Source: Flavobacteriales bacterium (lineage in GTDB: Bacteria; Bacteroidota; Bacteroidia; Flavobacteriales_D; Sanyastnellaceae). Taken from it: a stretch of 64,000 bases of DNA. The stretch is taken from contig CANGTU010000015.1 of NCBI GenBank assembly GCA_947456965.1, positions 1-64,000 on the forward strand, read 5' to 3'. Numbering within the stretch: position 1 is the first letter of the stretch; each line of letters opens with the position of its first letter. The position numbers were made by a program, and so were the translations under genes. Below are positions 8,510 through 16,673 of the stretch, one piece after another. The notes under the pieces are model-generated. The model searched no databases and had not been told where the DNA came from. It saw nothing but the letters and a program-made list of their open reading frames with translations.

Positions 8510-9441
8510 GTTGCCGAAGCGATCAGTGCAGCAATCCGCTCTTCGGCAGCTCCCGCGGCGATGGTATATGCTTCCCTTCCTTGCTCCGATGGGCGGTGAT
8601 GAAGAATGCGGCTGAGCTGTTCCACTTCAGCCAGCAGGGCCAGCGTGTGTGGATCCATGCACCACGCCGAAAACCGCTCCCAGATATAATCGCGGGCAAG
8701 CTCATTGGGGTGCACCATGTCCCGCTCATAAAACCGGTAATCGCGGAGGTCATCCATCATGATTTCCCATGCCGGGAAGTAAGTAATCCGCTCGTGAGAA
8801 GCCGCGAGTGCATGAGCCGCCACCAGCAGATGAGCCTTGGATAGTTGGTTCTGCTGAAGACCTTCGCGTATGTGGCGCACCGGCGATACGCTGAGGGCCA
8901 CATGAAGCCCTGGGTAGCGATTCAGCAATTCGCGCAGGACCTTACCCAGCACCTCGGTGATTTCGTCATGCGGGCTCAGTCTGCGATCAAATGCTCCGAC
9001 AGGAAGCCGGTGGCAATTGCCCGCCACCGCTCCGGTATCGCGGTACACCCATGCGTGAGCCGTGCCCAGCGTGAGCAGAAGCAGTCGCGCCCGGGGCAAA
9101 GCCTGTGCTGTGCGCTCAAGGGCCTCATTCATGCGCGCCAGTGCAACCGCTGGATCGGAGTCGGAAAAAATCCCGTGATGTGCCATACTATGCCACCTCC
9201 CCTCGTGCAGAATCAGGTCACTGTATTCCACTACACTACCCGATAGCACATCCGAAAGTGAACGTGCCAGTGCATCCGGATGATACAGGATGCCATGCGA
9301 TGCTTCACACACCCGGAAGCGAAGCGCCTGCAGACGATCGGCCATCTGCACGGCAAAGCAAGACCCGGCTATTACCACGCCATCAGCGGGAAGCAGCCGG
9401 AAGGGTGCAGCAGTGGGCAGAATCTCAGTGCGCAGGATCAT
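8497..9441 (-). CDS. GSCFA-domain protein (SGNH-like hydrolase superfamily)
   Basis: A 314-residue protein named for the motif seen here as 'VIAGSCFAVQMADRL' near residue 25. It also has 'LLLTLGTAHAWVYRDTG' and 'VALSVSPVRHIREGL', and closes the core with 'DMVHPNELARDYIWERFS', which places a His in the position of the SGNH catalytic His. The ATG at 9441 is chosen because it overlaps the upstream glycosyltransferase stop as ATGA (9438-9441), and because residues before it look like translated overlap. Family members are thought to be esterases acting on glycans, but the substrate is unknown. It is third in the operon dapD-glycosyltransferase-GSCFA. Confidence 0.87.
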   Translation of the reverse strand: MILRTEILPTAAPFRLLPADGVVIAGSCFAVQMADRLQALRFRVCEASHGILYHPDALARSLSDVLSGSVVEYSDLILHEGRWHSMAHHGIFSDSDPAVALARMNEALERTAQALPRARLLLLTLGTAHAWVYRDTGAVAGNCHRLPVGAFDRRLSPHDEITEVLGKVLRELLNRYPGLHVALSVSPVRHIREGLQQNQLSKAHLLVAAHALAASHERITYFPAWEIMMDDLRDYRFYERDMVHPNELARDYIWERFSAWCMDPHTLALLAEVEQLSRILHHRPSEQGREAYTIAAGAAEERIAALIASATKKP

Positions 9442-10436
9442 GGCTTGGGCAATACCTGAAGCAATGGAGAAAGTGATACCTCTGAGCACTTGAAGTGGCC
9501 CTCAGGACATGCCCGGTGACCGTGCACTCCGCAAGGCCTGCAGGGCAAATCACCCGAAACCTCCATGCAGTAAGAAACCGCCGATAGCGGTCCGAATCCG
9601 AAGGCAGGAATGGTGCTGCAGAAGATAGCCGATACAGGAGCATTCACTGCACTGCACAGATGCAGAGGTGCACTGTCGTTGGTGTAATTCATATCCGCTC
9701 CACGCATCAGAGCAGCGGATTGAAGCAAACTGAGTTCACCTGCCAGCACGTGCACGTCGCGCTCCCGACACTCCGCCGCGAGGCGATCGCACAGAGCGCG
9801 GTCAGACGGCGCACCAAGCAGGTAGATGCGGTAGTGCGAAGGCATGGCCCGGATGAGTTCAACCCATTTTGCCGCTGGCCATTGCTTGGTAAACCAAACC
9901 GACGCCGGCGAGCAGGTGATATACGGTCTGTCGCAAAGAAGGGCCACGCGCTCCTCATCCGAAGTCGTGGGATAGAGACGCGGCATATCACGTCCCGGAC
10001 CTGTGAAGCTGTCCACCAGTGCCAGGCAGCGGTCCACCTCATGCGGACCAGGATCCGAGGCCGTACCCATGCGGTGCGGATACCGACGCGTAAAGCCGGC
10101 AGAAAGAGGATTCTTATCAAACCCAACGCGCTCCTCTGCGCGCGCTGCGAGAGTCATGATTCCCGATGCCGTGAAGCGCTGCAGGTTGACCACCACCTTG
10201 TACGTCGTCTTGCGGATCTCACGGATCATGCGCCAGAGGTCGCGGTACTTGGATCGCTTATCCCATACATAGACCCGATGGATGAACGGATGACCGGCAA
10301 GCACCGTCTCATTTCCCTTCCTCACTACTATATCGATCCGGGCATCCGGATGCGTGCGGTGAATGCGTTCAGCCACAGCAGTGGCGAGAATCACATCACC
10401 GATGAAGGCCGTTTGGATGATGAGGAAGGACATCAT
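9438..10436 (-). CDS. Glycosyltransferase family 9 (heptosyltransferase-like)
   Basis: A 332-residue cytoplasmic protein of the ADP-heptose:LPS heptosyltransferase family. The N-terminus 'FLIIQTAFIGDVILATAVAERIHRTHPDARIDIVVRKGN' and the segment 'VNLQRFTASGIMTLAARAEERVGFD' are typical. The C-terminal half has 'ITCSPASVWFTKQWPAAKWVELI' and 'GADMNYTNDSAPLHLCSAVNAPVSAIF' for donor binding. It probably adds a sugar to the LPS core; the exact sugar cannot be read from sequence. The start is one of two adjacent ATGs (10436 or 10433), 4 nt after the dapD stop. It is translationally coupled to the GSCFA gene. Confidence 0.88.
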   Translation of the reverse strand: MMSFLIIQTAFIGDVILATAVAERIHRTHPDARIDIVVRKGNETVLAGHPFIHRVYVWDKRSKYRDLWRMIREIRKTTYKVVVNLQRFTASGIMTLAARAEERVGFDKNPLSAGFTRRYPHRMGTASDPGPHEVDRCLALVDSFTGPGRDMPRLYPTTSDEERVALLCDRPYITCSPASVWFTKQWPAAKWVELIRAMPSHYRIYLLGAPSDRALCDRLAAECRERDVHVLAGELSLLQSAALMRGADMNYTNDSAPLHLCSAVNAPVSAIFCSTIPAFGFGPLSAVSYCMEVSGDLPCRPCGVHGHRACPEGHFKCSEVSLSPLLQVLPKP

Positions 10437-10440
10437 GAGG

Positions 10441-11262
10441 TCAGACGGCTACGGCGTATTCCCGCAGGGCATCATTCAGCGAAGTCTTCAGGTCAGTACT
10501 CGCCTTGCGCCTGCCGATGATCAGCGCACAGCTCACGCCGTATTCGCCGGCAGGAAAAGAACGCGTGTAGGTGCCGGGAATGACCACAGCGCGCTCAGGC
10601 ACCTCACCCGTGAAGGTAATGGGCTCAGGGCCCGACACATCGATGATGCGCGTGCTTGCCGTGATGACCACATTGGCCCCCAGCACCGCTTCTTTGCGAA
10701 CGCGCACCCCTTCCACCACTATGGATCTCGAACCAATGAAGGCACCGTCTTCTATGATCACCGGCGCGGCTTGCACAGGCTCGAGAACGCCGCCGATCCC
10801 CACGCCCCCACTGAGGTGCACGTTGCTTCCGATCTGGGCACAACTTCCCACAGTGGCCCAGGTATCCACCATGGTACCGCTGCCTACGTATGCGCCAATG
10901 TTCACATAAGACGGCATCATGATCACTCCTGAAGCGAGGTAGGCCCCGTGGCGTGCGATCGCATGGGGAACTACGCGCACTCCCAACTCCCGGTATCCGC
11001 GCTTGAGCGCAATCTTATCATGGAACTCAAAGGGGCCGACCTCCATCACCCGCATTTCCTGAATAGGGAAATACAGGATTACGGCTTTCTTGACCCATTC
11101 ATTGACCTGCCATCCATCATCTGTGGGCTCGGCCACCCGGATCTCACCTCTGTCCAGCCATTCCACCACATGACGGATGGCATCCTTCACTTCCGGCTCC
11201 CGGAGCAGATCGCGTTGCTCCCATGCCCTGAGCACATGTTCTCTTGCTGCCTCGATGTTCAT
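10441..11262 (-). CDS. dapD: 2,3,4,5-tetrahydropyridine-2,6-dicarboxylate N-succinyltransferase
   Basis: A 273-residue DapD enzyme of the succinylase branch of lysine/meso-diaminopimelate synthesis. It transfers succinyl from succinyl-CoA to tetrahydrodipicolinate. The C-terminal half is a left-handed beta-helix built of hexapeptide repeats ('GVIMMPSYVNIGAYVGSGTMVD', 'IGSNVHLSGGVGIGG', 'IEDGAFIGSRSIVVEGVRV'). The motif 'TWATVGSCAQIG' is typical of DapD. The ATG at 11262 ('MNIEAAREHVLRAW') is preferred over one 36 nt upstream, which would add residues foreign to the family and lies next to the -7 box at 11277-11284. First gene of the operon with the glycosyltransferase and GSCFA genes. Confidence 0.93.
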   Translation of the reverse strand: MNIEAAREHVLRAWEQRDLLREPEVKDAIRHVVEWLDRGEIRVAEPTDDGWQVNEWVKKAVILYFPIQEMRVMEVGPFEFHDKIALKRGYRELGVRVVPHAIARHGAYLASGVIMMPSYVNIGAYVGSGTMVDTWATVGSCAQIGSNVHLSGGVGIGGVLEPVQAAPVIIEDGAFIGSRSIVVEGVRVRKEAVLGANVVITASTRIIDVSGPEPITFTGEVPERAVVIPGTYTRSFPAGEYGVSCALIIGRRKASTDLKTSLNDALREYAVAV

Positions 11263-11276
11263 CGTTGTAATTTGTC

Positions 11277-11284
11277 CAAAAATA
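11277..11284 (-). promoter_or_regulatory. -7 promoter box (TATTTTTG) of dapD
   Basis: A perfect TAnnTTTG on the minus strand, 14 nt before the dapD ATG at 11262. It lies in the 47-nt divergent gap shared with ruvX; no matching box was found for ruvX on the plus strand. Confidence 0.45.
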
Positions 11285-11309
11285 CGGTGGACCACCACCG
11301 TGCACCTGC

Positions 11310-11747
11310 ATGCCCCGAGCTCTTGCCATTGACTACGGACTGAAGCGAACCGGACTCGCCATTACCGACGACCTGATGATGATTGCATCTCCGCTGGAAA
11401 CCGTGGAAACACGACTGGCTCTGGAGCGTATCACCTCCATCGCGTCACGAGGGGATCTTGCATGCATCGTGGTGGGAGAAGCCCGCCACCGTGACGGAAG
11501 CCGTTCAGAAACCACTGAGCTCCAGGATGCCTTCGTCCGAAAAATCCGGAATGCTCTGCCAGGTATACCGGTGGAGCGGGTGGACGAGCGCTATTCCAGT
11601 CAGCTCGCTGCTCAGGCCCTCGTGCAGGGAGGAATGAAGAAGAAGGACCGAATGAAGAAGGAGAATCTGGACAAGGTAAGCGCTGCGCTCATTCTGCAAT
11701 GGTGGCTGGATTCACGCGGGAGTTCTCCTGCAGCTCCACTACTTTGA
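11310..11747 (+). CDS. ruvX: Holliday junction resolvase RuvX/YqgF
   Basis: A 145-residue RNase H-fold protein. Asp8 in 'ALAIDYGLKRTGLAI', the glutamate in 'VVGEARHRDGS' and the Asp in 'VERVDERYSS' fit the expected metal-binding triad. The C-terminus has 'KKENLDKVSAALILQWWLDS'. Family roles are Holliday-junction cleavage and processing of pre-16S rRNA. The last 59 bp (11689-11747), coding for the residues after the conserved core, overlap the end of the convergent bshC gene, an unusually long tail-to-tail overlap. Confidence 0.92.
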   Translation: MPRALAIDYGLKRTGLAITDDLMMIASPLETVETRLALERITSIASRGDLACIVVGEARHRDGSRSETTELQDAFVRKIRNALPGIPVERVDERYSSQLAAQALVQGGMKKKDRMKKENLDKVSAALILQWWLDSRGSSPAAPLL

Positions 11748-13311
11748 TGCGTGTATCAAGCGGGTCTGCACAAGCGATCAGCTGGGCGTGAAAGAAACCG
11801 CCACTGCGCACCGCATGATCGAAGTAGTTGTCATGTCTTTCCTGAGGGCCACCTTCCGGAAACCATTCATCCAACAGCTTGTGAAGTTGTGTGATGCGCT
11901 GCTCCTCGCGTGCCTTGGCTGCGCGCATCATGCGCTTGCCCATGTTGAGCAGGGCCTCCTGTTGCCGCTGTCCCTCCGCACGAGCAGCCGCTTCAAGCGT
12001 GGGATCCACTTGTCTGGCACGCTCGGCCAGCTGATCGAAGATGGCGGCAATGGCCTCGCGTTCGCGAGTCACATCGGTGAGCCCTGCTTCATCAGCCATC
12101 CTGCGCTCGAGCGCGACGCGATCCTGCATCGTGTCCTGAAGACGGAGACCCAGCTTGTGCAGCCGCTGAAGCTGCTTTCTGTTTACGAGCAGGAAAGAAT
12201 CCCGAAGGATGAGATAAGGATATTGCACCCCAAACGCTTCGAAGGTGGTGCGCAATTGAAGCCAATAAGCCAGCTCTCCGGGACCGCCCACCACGGCAAG
12301 GTTGGGCAGGATTGTTTCCTGATACAAGGGGCGCATCAGCACGTTGGGACTGAATTGCCCGGGATCTTCGCGGAGCATTCGGATCCATTCTTCAACGGGA
12401 GCATCCCGCTGGCCGTCCACCTCTGCAATGGTGCCGGAGGCCGTCCGGTTCAGGCGATGACGCGAGCCCTCACCGATCAAAAACAGGTTAGGATTTCTGG
12501 GATGTACCTGAGCCTCGTAGCCGAGTGACACAAGTTTCCGGTTAACATCCTGCACATGGGTATGGATGATTCCCGAGCGCAGTTCTTCTTCCATCACAGG
12601 AGCAAAAAAGCGTTTGAGCCGTGCATCGGATGCATCGAGTATGATCATCCCGTGGTCACCGAACAGGGCATGAACCAGCCTGCGAAATGAACGGGCATAG
12701 GATTCGCCGGATTCTATGGATTGCTCCAGTATTCTGGCGGCTTCTTCCCTGAACGGCATAGCCGGGATCATTTCGGTGAATGCTCTCATGGCCTCGGGCA
12801 ACCCGTGGATGGGCAGATTGCCCACGGGGCCCTGAGCGGTTATGTTCCACTCTGCCCGCAGATCGCCAATCCAGGCGTGATTGATTTCAGCAATGTCATG
12901 ATCTTCTGTTGCCATCCAGAATACCGGCACGACTTTCCCCGCATCGGCACGGGCGGAGATGCGCGCCGCCAGTGCAATAGCCGATGCCATCTTGTACACG
13001 ACGTAGAGAGGGCCTGTGGCGAGGCACAGCTGGTGGCCTGTGGTGATGGTGGTGGTGGTTTCTTCCCCGAGCAAATCGAGGTTCACCGATACTGCCTGAG
13101 GCAAGTGCAGGCCGCTATATTGCTGGCGAATGACCTCTGTGAGGGCAGAGCGGATTGCAGCAGGAATGCGTCGCTGGCGATGACGCTCAAGAAGAGCCTC
13201 TTCATGGGGGATTCCGTGGTGTAAAGCGTCCACATCCGGATGATGCGCGAGGTAGTCGCGAACCAGCGGCGAAAAGGAAGGGATAAGAAAATCTGAGGGT
13301 GTGTCCTGCAT
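11689..13311 (-). CDS. bshC: Putative cysteine ligase BshC (bacillithiol biosynthesis)
   Basis: A 540-residue protein matching BshC, which adds cysteine to GlcN-malate in the last step of bacillithiol synthesis. Evidence is the family's N-terminal 'TTITTGHQLCLATGPLYVVYKMASAIALA', 'VPVFWMATEDHDIAEINHAW' and 'NVLMRPLYQETILPNLAVVGGPGELAYWLQL', and a long helical region near residues 370-480. Length is normal. bshA and bshB are not in the window. The 3' end overlaps ruvX by 59 bp. TACCTTTG at 13320-13327 (minus strand) ends 8 nt before the ATG. Confidence 0.93.
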   Translation of the reverse strand: MQDTPSDFLIPSFSPLVRDYLAHHPDVDALHHGIPHEEALLERHRQRRIPAAIRSALTEVIRQQYSGLHLPQAVSVNLDLLGEETTTTITTGHQLCLATGPLYVVYKMASAIALAARISARADAGKVVPVFWMATEDHDIAEINHAWIGDLRAEWNITAQGPVGNLPIHGLPEAMRAFTEMIPAMPFREEAARILEQSIESGESYARSFRRLVHALFGDHGMIILDASDARLKRFFAPVMEEELRSGIIHTHVQDVNRKLVSLGYEAQVHPRNPNLFLIGEGSRHRLNRTASGTIAEVDGQRDAPVEEWIRMLREDPGQFSPNVLMRPLYQETILPNLAVVGGPGELAYWLQLRTTFEAFGVQYPYLILRDSFLLVNRKQLQRLHKLGLRLQDTMQDRVALERRMADEAGLTDVTREREAIAAIFDQLAERARQVDPTLEAAARAEGQRQQEALLNMGKRMMRAAKAREEQRITQLHKLLDEWFPEGGPQERHDNYFDHAVRSGGFFHAQLIACADPLDTRIKVVELQENSRVNPATIAE

Positions 13312-13319
13312 GGGCCGGA

Positions 13320-13327
13320 CAAAGGTA
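13320..13327 (-). promoter_or_regulatory. -7 promoter box (TACCTTTG) of bshC
   Basis: A perfect TAnnTTTG, 8 nt before the bshC start, squeezed into the 21-nt gap after the upstream T9SS gene, which is on the same strand. bshC therefore probably has its own transcript. Confidence 0.5.
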
Positions 13328-13332
13328 GGGGC

Positions 13333-14370
13333 TCAGCGGAGCAGGGTGACTACGCCGTGGTCTTCGCGATCTACCCAACCAAGCTCTTCAGTGAATACCC
13401 GGTACCGGATGGACCATGCGTAGGTGCCCGAATCTGCCCGGCGCGAGTTGTACCAGCCATTCCATCCGAAGGTCTCGTCTTCGGTGAAGAACACCCGCTC
13501 ACCCCAGCGATCATAGATCGCAAATTCCCATTCGTTCACCGTGCCGGCAACCGGCCTGAACTCATCATTAAAGCCATCGCCATTGGGGGTGAAACTATTC
13601 GGAATGAAGAAGGGTTCAGGAGCGTAGGGGACATCGGGATTGGGCTTCGGCTCGCGCTCGATGGGATCTCTCACCGGCCGGCCATCTTCCGAAATCCTGA
13701 CCAATGAAAGACCGTCCAGGAAGTAGTAGGCGTACACCGGATCATCGCCATCGGCGACCACGATTTCTTTGTCTGAATCATCGCCGAAAACCCCAACGGT
13801 CAGGTAGAGATATGGCTGCTCTGCATCAAAAGTGAACGTGAATGTCTGCCACTCAGGCGAATACAAGACCTCAGAAACTATCCACTGCGGTTGCAGATTG
13901 AGGGGGAGCTGGGCTTCCTGAACGGGCTGCGTGGTGGAGAAATGGACTCCCAGCCCTTTCACCGCCAGGCCGGCTGTGCTGAAGAACGTGCGCTCACCGT
14001 TGGTAATCCGGAAGGTGAGCCGGTAGCGGTTGCCCACCTTGATCGGCTCTGAGAACACGCCGGTGATGTATTCACGGAGGTTGGTATTTTGGCGGCCGCA
14101 GGCAATAAAACCCATCACGGCTTCGCCATCCCAGGCCTCCACGAGGGCAAGTGGTGTTTCGGGAAGATCAGCCGCAGAAGACCCTGAATAGTGGTAATAA
14201 TCGGGAGAAGCCACCATGCTGCCCGCATTGTTCCACCCCTGCACAACCTGCCACTGGCCTGTGTTTGAAGGAAATGACGAACATGTCTCAAAGCCCCCAT
14301 TCTGGAGCTGGGCACATGCCCCCACTGTGATGACAAGGCCTGCGAAAGATGCCGTGATGTTGTTCAACAT
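13333..14370 (-). CDS. Secreted protein with gliding-motility-associated C-terminal domain
   Basis: A 345-residue exported protein. The start at 14370 gives a clean signal peptide ('MLNNITASFAGLVITVGACAQ'), while upstream starts would add about 30 unlikely residues. The mature part begins 'LQNGGFETCSSFPSNTGQWQVVQGWNNAG', a surface-protein pattern leading to a carbohydrate-binding-like beta-sandwich. From about residue 255 comes the CHU_C domain ('FFIPNSFTPNGDGFNDEF', 'FAIYDRWGERVFFTED', ending 'HGVVTLLR'), a type B T9SS signal. It follows the beta-barrel gene at 14498-15454 after 127 nt, which may hold its own weak promoter. The context suggests an envelope cassette with the sigma/anti-sigma pair. 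Confidence 0.88.
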   Translation of the reverse strand: MLNNITASFAGLVITVGACAQLQNGGFETCSSFPSNTGQWQVVQGWNNAGSMVASPDYYHYSGSSAADLPETPLALVEAWDGEAVMGFIACGRQNTNLREYITGVFSEPIKVGNRYRLTFRITNGERTFFSTAGLAVKGLGVHFSTTQPVQEAQLPLNLQPQWIVSEVLYSPEWQTFTFTFDAEQPYLYLTVGVFGDDSDKEIVVADGDDPVYAYYFLDGLSLVRISEDGRPVRDPIEREPKPNPDVPYAPEPFFIPNSFTPNGDGFNDEFRPVAGTVNEWEFAIYDRWGERVFFTEDETFGWNGWYNSRRADSGTYAWSIRYRVFTEELGWVDREDHGVVTLLR

Positions 14371-14497
14371 GCTTGAATTCTGAGCTCTAATTAACATAAA
14401 AGCAATGAAATGGACAACTTTATTCGCCTCTCCTTTCTCCTGGTAATCCACGCCCTTTTCCACAATGCCTGACGGGCGGGAAGCCCTTGAGGTTGCT

Positions 14498-15454
14498 TCA
14501 GCCCTCTCTCGTGTAATGGATTCCGATACCTATAAAGAAGTCGCGGGTGGACAGCCGCCAGTCCGGACCTCGCCATTGCGCCACGGGCACCGGAAGAGTT
14601 CCAAGGCGGGCGCTGACGGACCAGTGGCGGTCAACCTTGCGGAATACACCGGCCTGCAGGGCCAGGGCCAGGCGCGGTGGACTGAGGTACTGATCGCGCA
14701 CTGGCATGAACCTGATGCTCCCATCTGTTCGGAGCATAGCCAGCGAGAGGTCACCTCCGGAGTCCGAAGAACCGACTGGCACACGCAGGTGTGCACCAGC
14801 GTCCACGTGAACCTGCCATTCATCCCGCACATCGAAGCTGTAGCGGAGCATAGCGGGAAACTGAATGAAGCGGGCAGACATGCGCTGGCTGACCAGCCCG
14901 ATCTGCATGGTGTCCGTTTCGAAACCCGGACCTACTTCGAGGAGAGCCAGCTGCCAGAGTTCCCCTTCCCTGTTCTCAAAACGGTAGCGGTTTTCATCTG
15001 GTGCGATATCCGCCGGATCTGGCTTCTGCCAATTGAAACGCATCGTGCGCAAGGCCACTCCGGAAACCACCGACAGGTGTGGGATGACAGACCAGGCGAC
15101 TTCGATATCCGCTGCGGGCATGACGGACCAGGAACCCGCATCATCGAGAAAAACATCTGTGGGTTGAAAATCAGCGGAGCCGTCCCAACGCTGATGCTGG
15201 AATTGAGCCGTTGCGACCAGCCCGACCGAAAACGAATGCCTGCGGGCGGCTTTCCGGCGATCCTCACGGGCTGATTGCTCCATTGAATCCGCATCCACCC
15301 ATTTTTCCTGCGGCTCGATGTAGATCACCTCACCATCTACGATCAGGGTATCGGCCGGTCCGGAAAACCCTTGGGAAAGCAGGGGGAGAAAAAGCAAGAG
15401 CAGCACGGCCACTGACCTGCTGCTCCTGCTTATTCGTGATGCACCTGAATTCAT
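14498..15454 (-). CDS. Outer-membrane beta-barrel-like protein
   Basis: A 318-residue exported protein with a hydrophobic signal segment at about residues 15-30 ('VAVLLLLFLPLLSQGFS'). From about residue 70 on, alternating hydrophobic strands appear ('HSFSVGLVATAQFQHQRW', 'ADIEVAWSVIPHLSVVSGVAL', 'RLALALQAGVFRKVDRHWSVSARLG', ending 'DFFIGIGIHYTREG'). This is the look of an 8-10 strand outer-membrane barrel of the OmpA/PorT-like type. It is not clearly PorP/SprF. It lies 40 nt downstream of the anti-sigma gene and upstream of a T9SS-exported protein, suggesting cotranscription with the sigma factor that may control it. A TATCTTAG sequence (15475-15482, minus strand) could be an extra promoter. 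Confidence 0.75.
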   Translation of the reverse strand: MNSGASRISRSSRSVAVLLLLFLPLLSQGFSGPADTLIVDGEVIYIEPQEKWVDADSMEQSAREDRRKAARRHSFSVGLVATAQFQHQRWDGSADFQPTDVFLDDAGSWSVMPAADIEVAWSVIPHLSVVSGVALRTMRFNWQKPDPADIAPDENRYRFENREGELWQLALLEVGPGFETDTMQIGLVSQRMSARFIQFPAMLRYSFDVRDEWQVHVDAGAHLRVPVGSSDSGGDLSLAMLRTDGSIRFMPVRDQYLSPPRLALALQAGVFRKVDRHWSVSARLGTLPVPVAQWRGPDWRLSTRDFFIGIGIHYTREG

Positions 15455-15494
15455 CCTGTCCCGGGGCTACCGGGCTAAGATAGCGGCTGTGCTT

Positions 15495-16043
15495 TTACTT
15501 CTTATCCCGGAAGATTGGTGGACTCATCTTCCTGCCTTTCGGGGCGGATTTCATATCGGCAGCTTGAGGGGCAGCGCTGGGTTGCGCCTGCTGCTCTCCG
15601 GTGATCGCCTGATACTCGGCACCCGATGAGGCGCCAGGGGTCGTCGTGGGGGAGGGATCGGTGATCCCGGCATCCGACTTGAGGATATTTTCTGCTTTAT
15701 TAGTGCTGGCGCAGGTCATTCCGCAAGACTTACGCGGGGAGGAGGTGGTGCGCTCCTGGCCGCCAGCACATGCTGCCGTCCATACGGATGGAGGAATCCG
15801 GATTTCCCGGATGTCAGAACCCATGGCCTGAACAGGCTCGTTGCCAGTGGCCAACCAAACACCGGCGGCCAGTGTGCCTGCCAGCAGGAGGTACCAGATG
15901 TTCAGCTGGCCGGACCGGAATCGGAGGAATTGGCCCATCCATACCCGCCGGCGCATCTGCCCGTAAACACCCGCAGGCACCTCCGGGGCGTAGTCATGCA
16001 GAACTTGTCTCACATGGCCAAAAAATTTCTCGTCACTCATCAT
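15495..16043 (-). CDS. Probable anti-sigma factor (single-pass membrane protein)
   Basis: A 182-residue protein. The N-terminal 45 residues ('DEKFFGHVRQVLHDYAPEVPAGVYGQMRRRVW') follow the pattern of Bacteroidota anti-sigma cytoplasmic segments. One membrane helix spans about residues 49-66 ('IWYLLLAGTLAAGVWLAT'). The periplasmic part is low-complexity, rich in Ser, Thr, Pro and Ala. No zinc-binding HxxxCxxC is seen. The gene overlaps the sigma gene by four bases (ATGA at 16040-16043), which implies coupled translation in fixed ratio. The assignment rests mainly on that pairing and the topology. Confidence 0.72.
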   Translation of the reverse strand: MMSDEKFFGHVRQVLHDYAPEVPAGVYGQMRRRVWMGQFLRFRSGQLNIWYLLLAGTLAAGVWLATGNEPVQAMGSDIREIRIPPSVWTAACAGGQERTTSSPRKSCGMTCASTNKAENILKSDAGITDPSPTTTPGASSGAEYQAITGEQQAQPSAAPQAADMKSAPKGRKMSPPIFRDKK

Positions 16044-16594
16044 GCGTGTTGCATTTTTATCTTACTCAAGTCTGTTAATTCCCGCTGCAGGTAGGACTTC
16101 GCTCTTGAAAGCTGCGACTTCGATGTATTGACATCAATGCCCAGCATATCCGCAATTTCCTTATGCATCATTCCCTCTATCACATAGAGGTTGAATACAG
16201 TCCTGTATCCTGATGGCAGCCGCTGGATGCAAGTCATCATCTCCTCTGCTGTGTACTCCAGATCTTCCATATGAACGGGCTCATCGTTGTGGGCCACGAT
16301 CTCATCAATATCAGCCTGGTAGGCGTGCTTCTGGTTTCTCCGGTAGTTGGTGATGGAGGTATTGACGGCAATCCGCCTCAACCAGCCCTCAAAACTCCCA
16401 TCGTGCTGGTAGGTGTGGATGTTTTTAAACACTTTCACAAAAACCTCCTGCAGCACATCCTGCGCTTCCATCCTGTTCTTGGTATAACGCAGGCAAATAC
16501 CGAACAACAGGGAAGAGAATTTCTTGTACAGGGCATCCTGATGGCGCTTTTCGCCACGAACACAGCCTGCGATGATATCCTTGATGTCCTGCAT
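16040..16594 (-). CDS. ECF-type RNA polymerase sigma factor
   Basis: A 184-residue sigma-70 family protein. Region 2 contains 'MEAQDVLQEVFVKVFKNIHTYQHDGSFEGWLRRIAVNTSITNYRR'. Region 4 contains 'LPSGYRTVFNLYVIEGMMHKEIADMLGIDVNTSKSQLSRAKSYLQREL'. The ATG at 16594 ('MQDIKDIIAGCV') matches the usual N-terminus better than one 39 nt upstream. It heads a minus-strand group with an anti-sigma, a barrel protein and a T9SS protein. It is probably an envelope-stress or surface-structure regulator of the type common in this phylum. Confidence 0.92.
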   Translation of the reverse strand: MQDIKDIIAGCVRGEKRHQDALYKKFSSLLFGICLRYTKNRMEAQDVLQEVFVKVFKNIHTYQHDGSFEGWLRRIAVNTSITNYRRNQKHAYQADIDEIVAHNDEPVHMEDLEYTAEEMMTCIQRLPSGYRTVFNLYVIEGMMHKEIADMLGIDVNTSKSQLSRAKSYLQRELTDLSKIKMQHA

Positions 16595-16620
16595 CCAGAC
16601 ACAATAACCCGGCTCCTCCG

Positions 16621-16644
16621 CCCAGGGTTGCACGCGTGCCTGGG
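16621..16644. repeat. Inverted repeat upstream of the sigma/anti-sigma genes
   Basis: CCCAGG at 16621-16626 pairs with CCTGGG at 16639-16644. Inside lies a self-complementary 10-mer GCACGCGTGC (16630-16639). It is 27 nt upstream of the sigma start on the minus strand and could be an operator or a leader hairpin. Confidence 0.4.
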
Positions 16645-16651
16645 GAAATCT

Positions 16652-16672
16652 CCTCTCCGGTTGCCGGGGAGG
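16652..16672 (-). terminator. Hairpin after the DUF5916 gene, possible terminator
   Basis: A 9-bp stem (16652-16660 with 16664-16672, one G-U pair) with a 3-nt loop starts 1 nt past the DUF5916 stop codon. The T-tract after it on the minus strand is poor, so termination is uncertain. Confidence 0.4.
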
Positions 16673-16673
16673 C

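Noticed and set aside
9660-10520. Open plus-strand frame of 286 codons opposite the glycosyltransferase gene
   Set aside because: No recognisable domain, Arg/His-rich shadow translation, and the minus strand holds a clear GT9 family gene.
11788-12528. Open plus-strand frame of 246 codons opposite bshC
   Set aside because: Shadow of bshC with no family features.
14465-15274. Open plus-strand frame of 269 codons opposite the barrel-protein gene
   Set aside because: The minus-strand frame has a signal peptide and barrel-like strands, while the plus-strand frame has neither a signal nor a domain.
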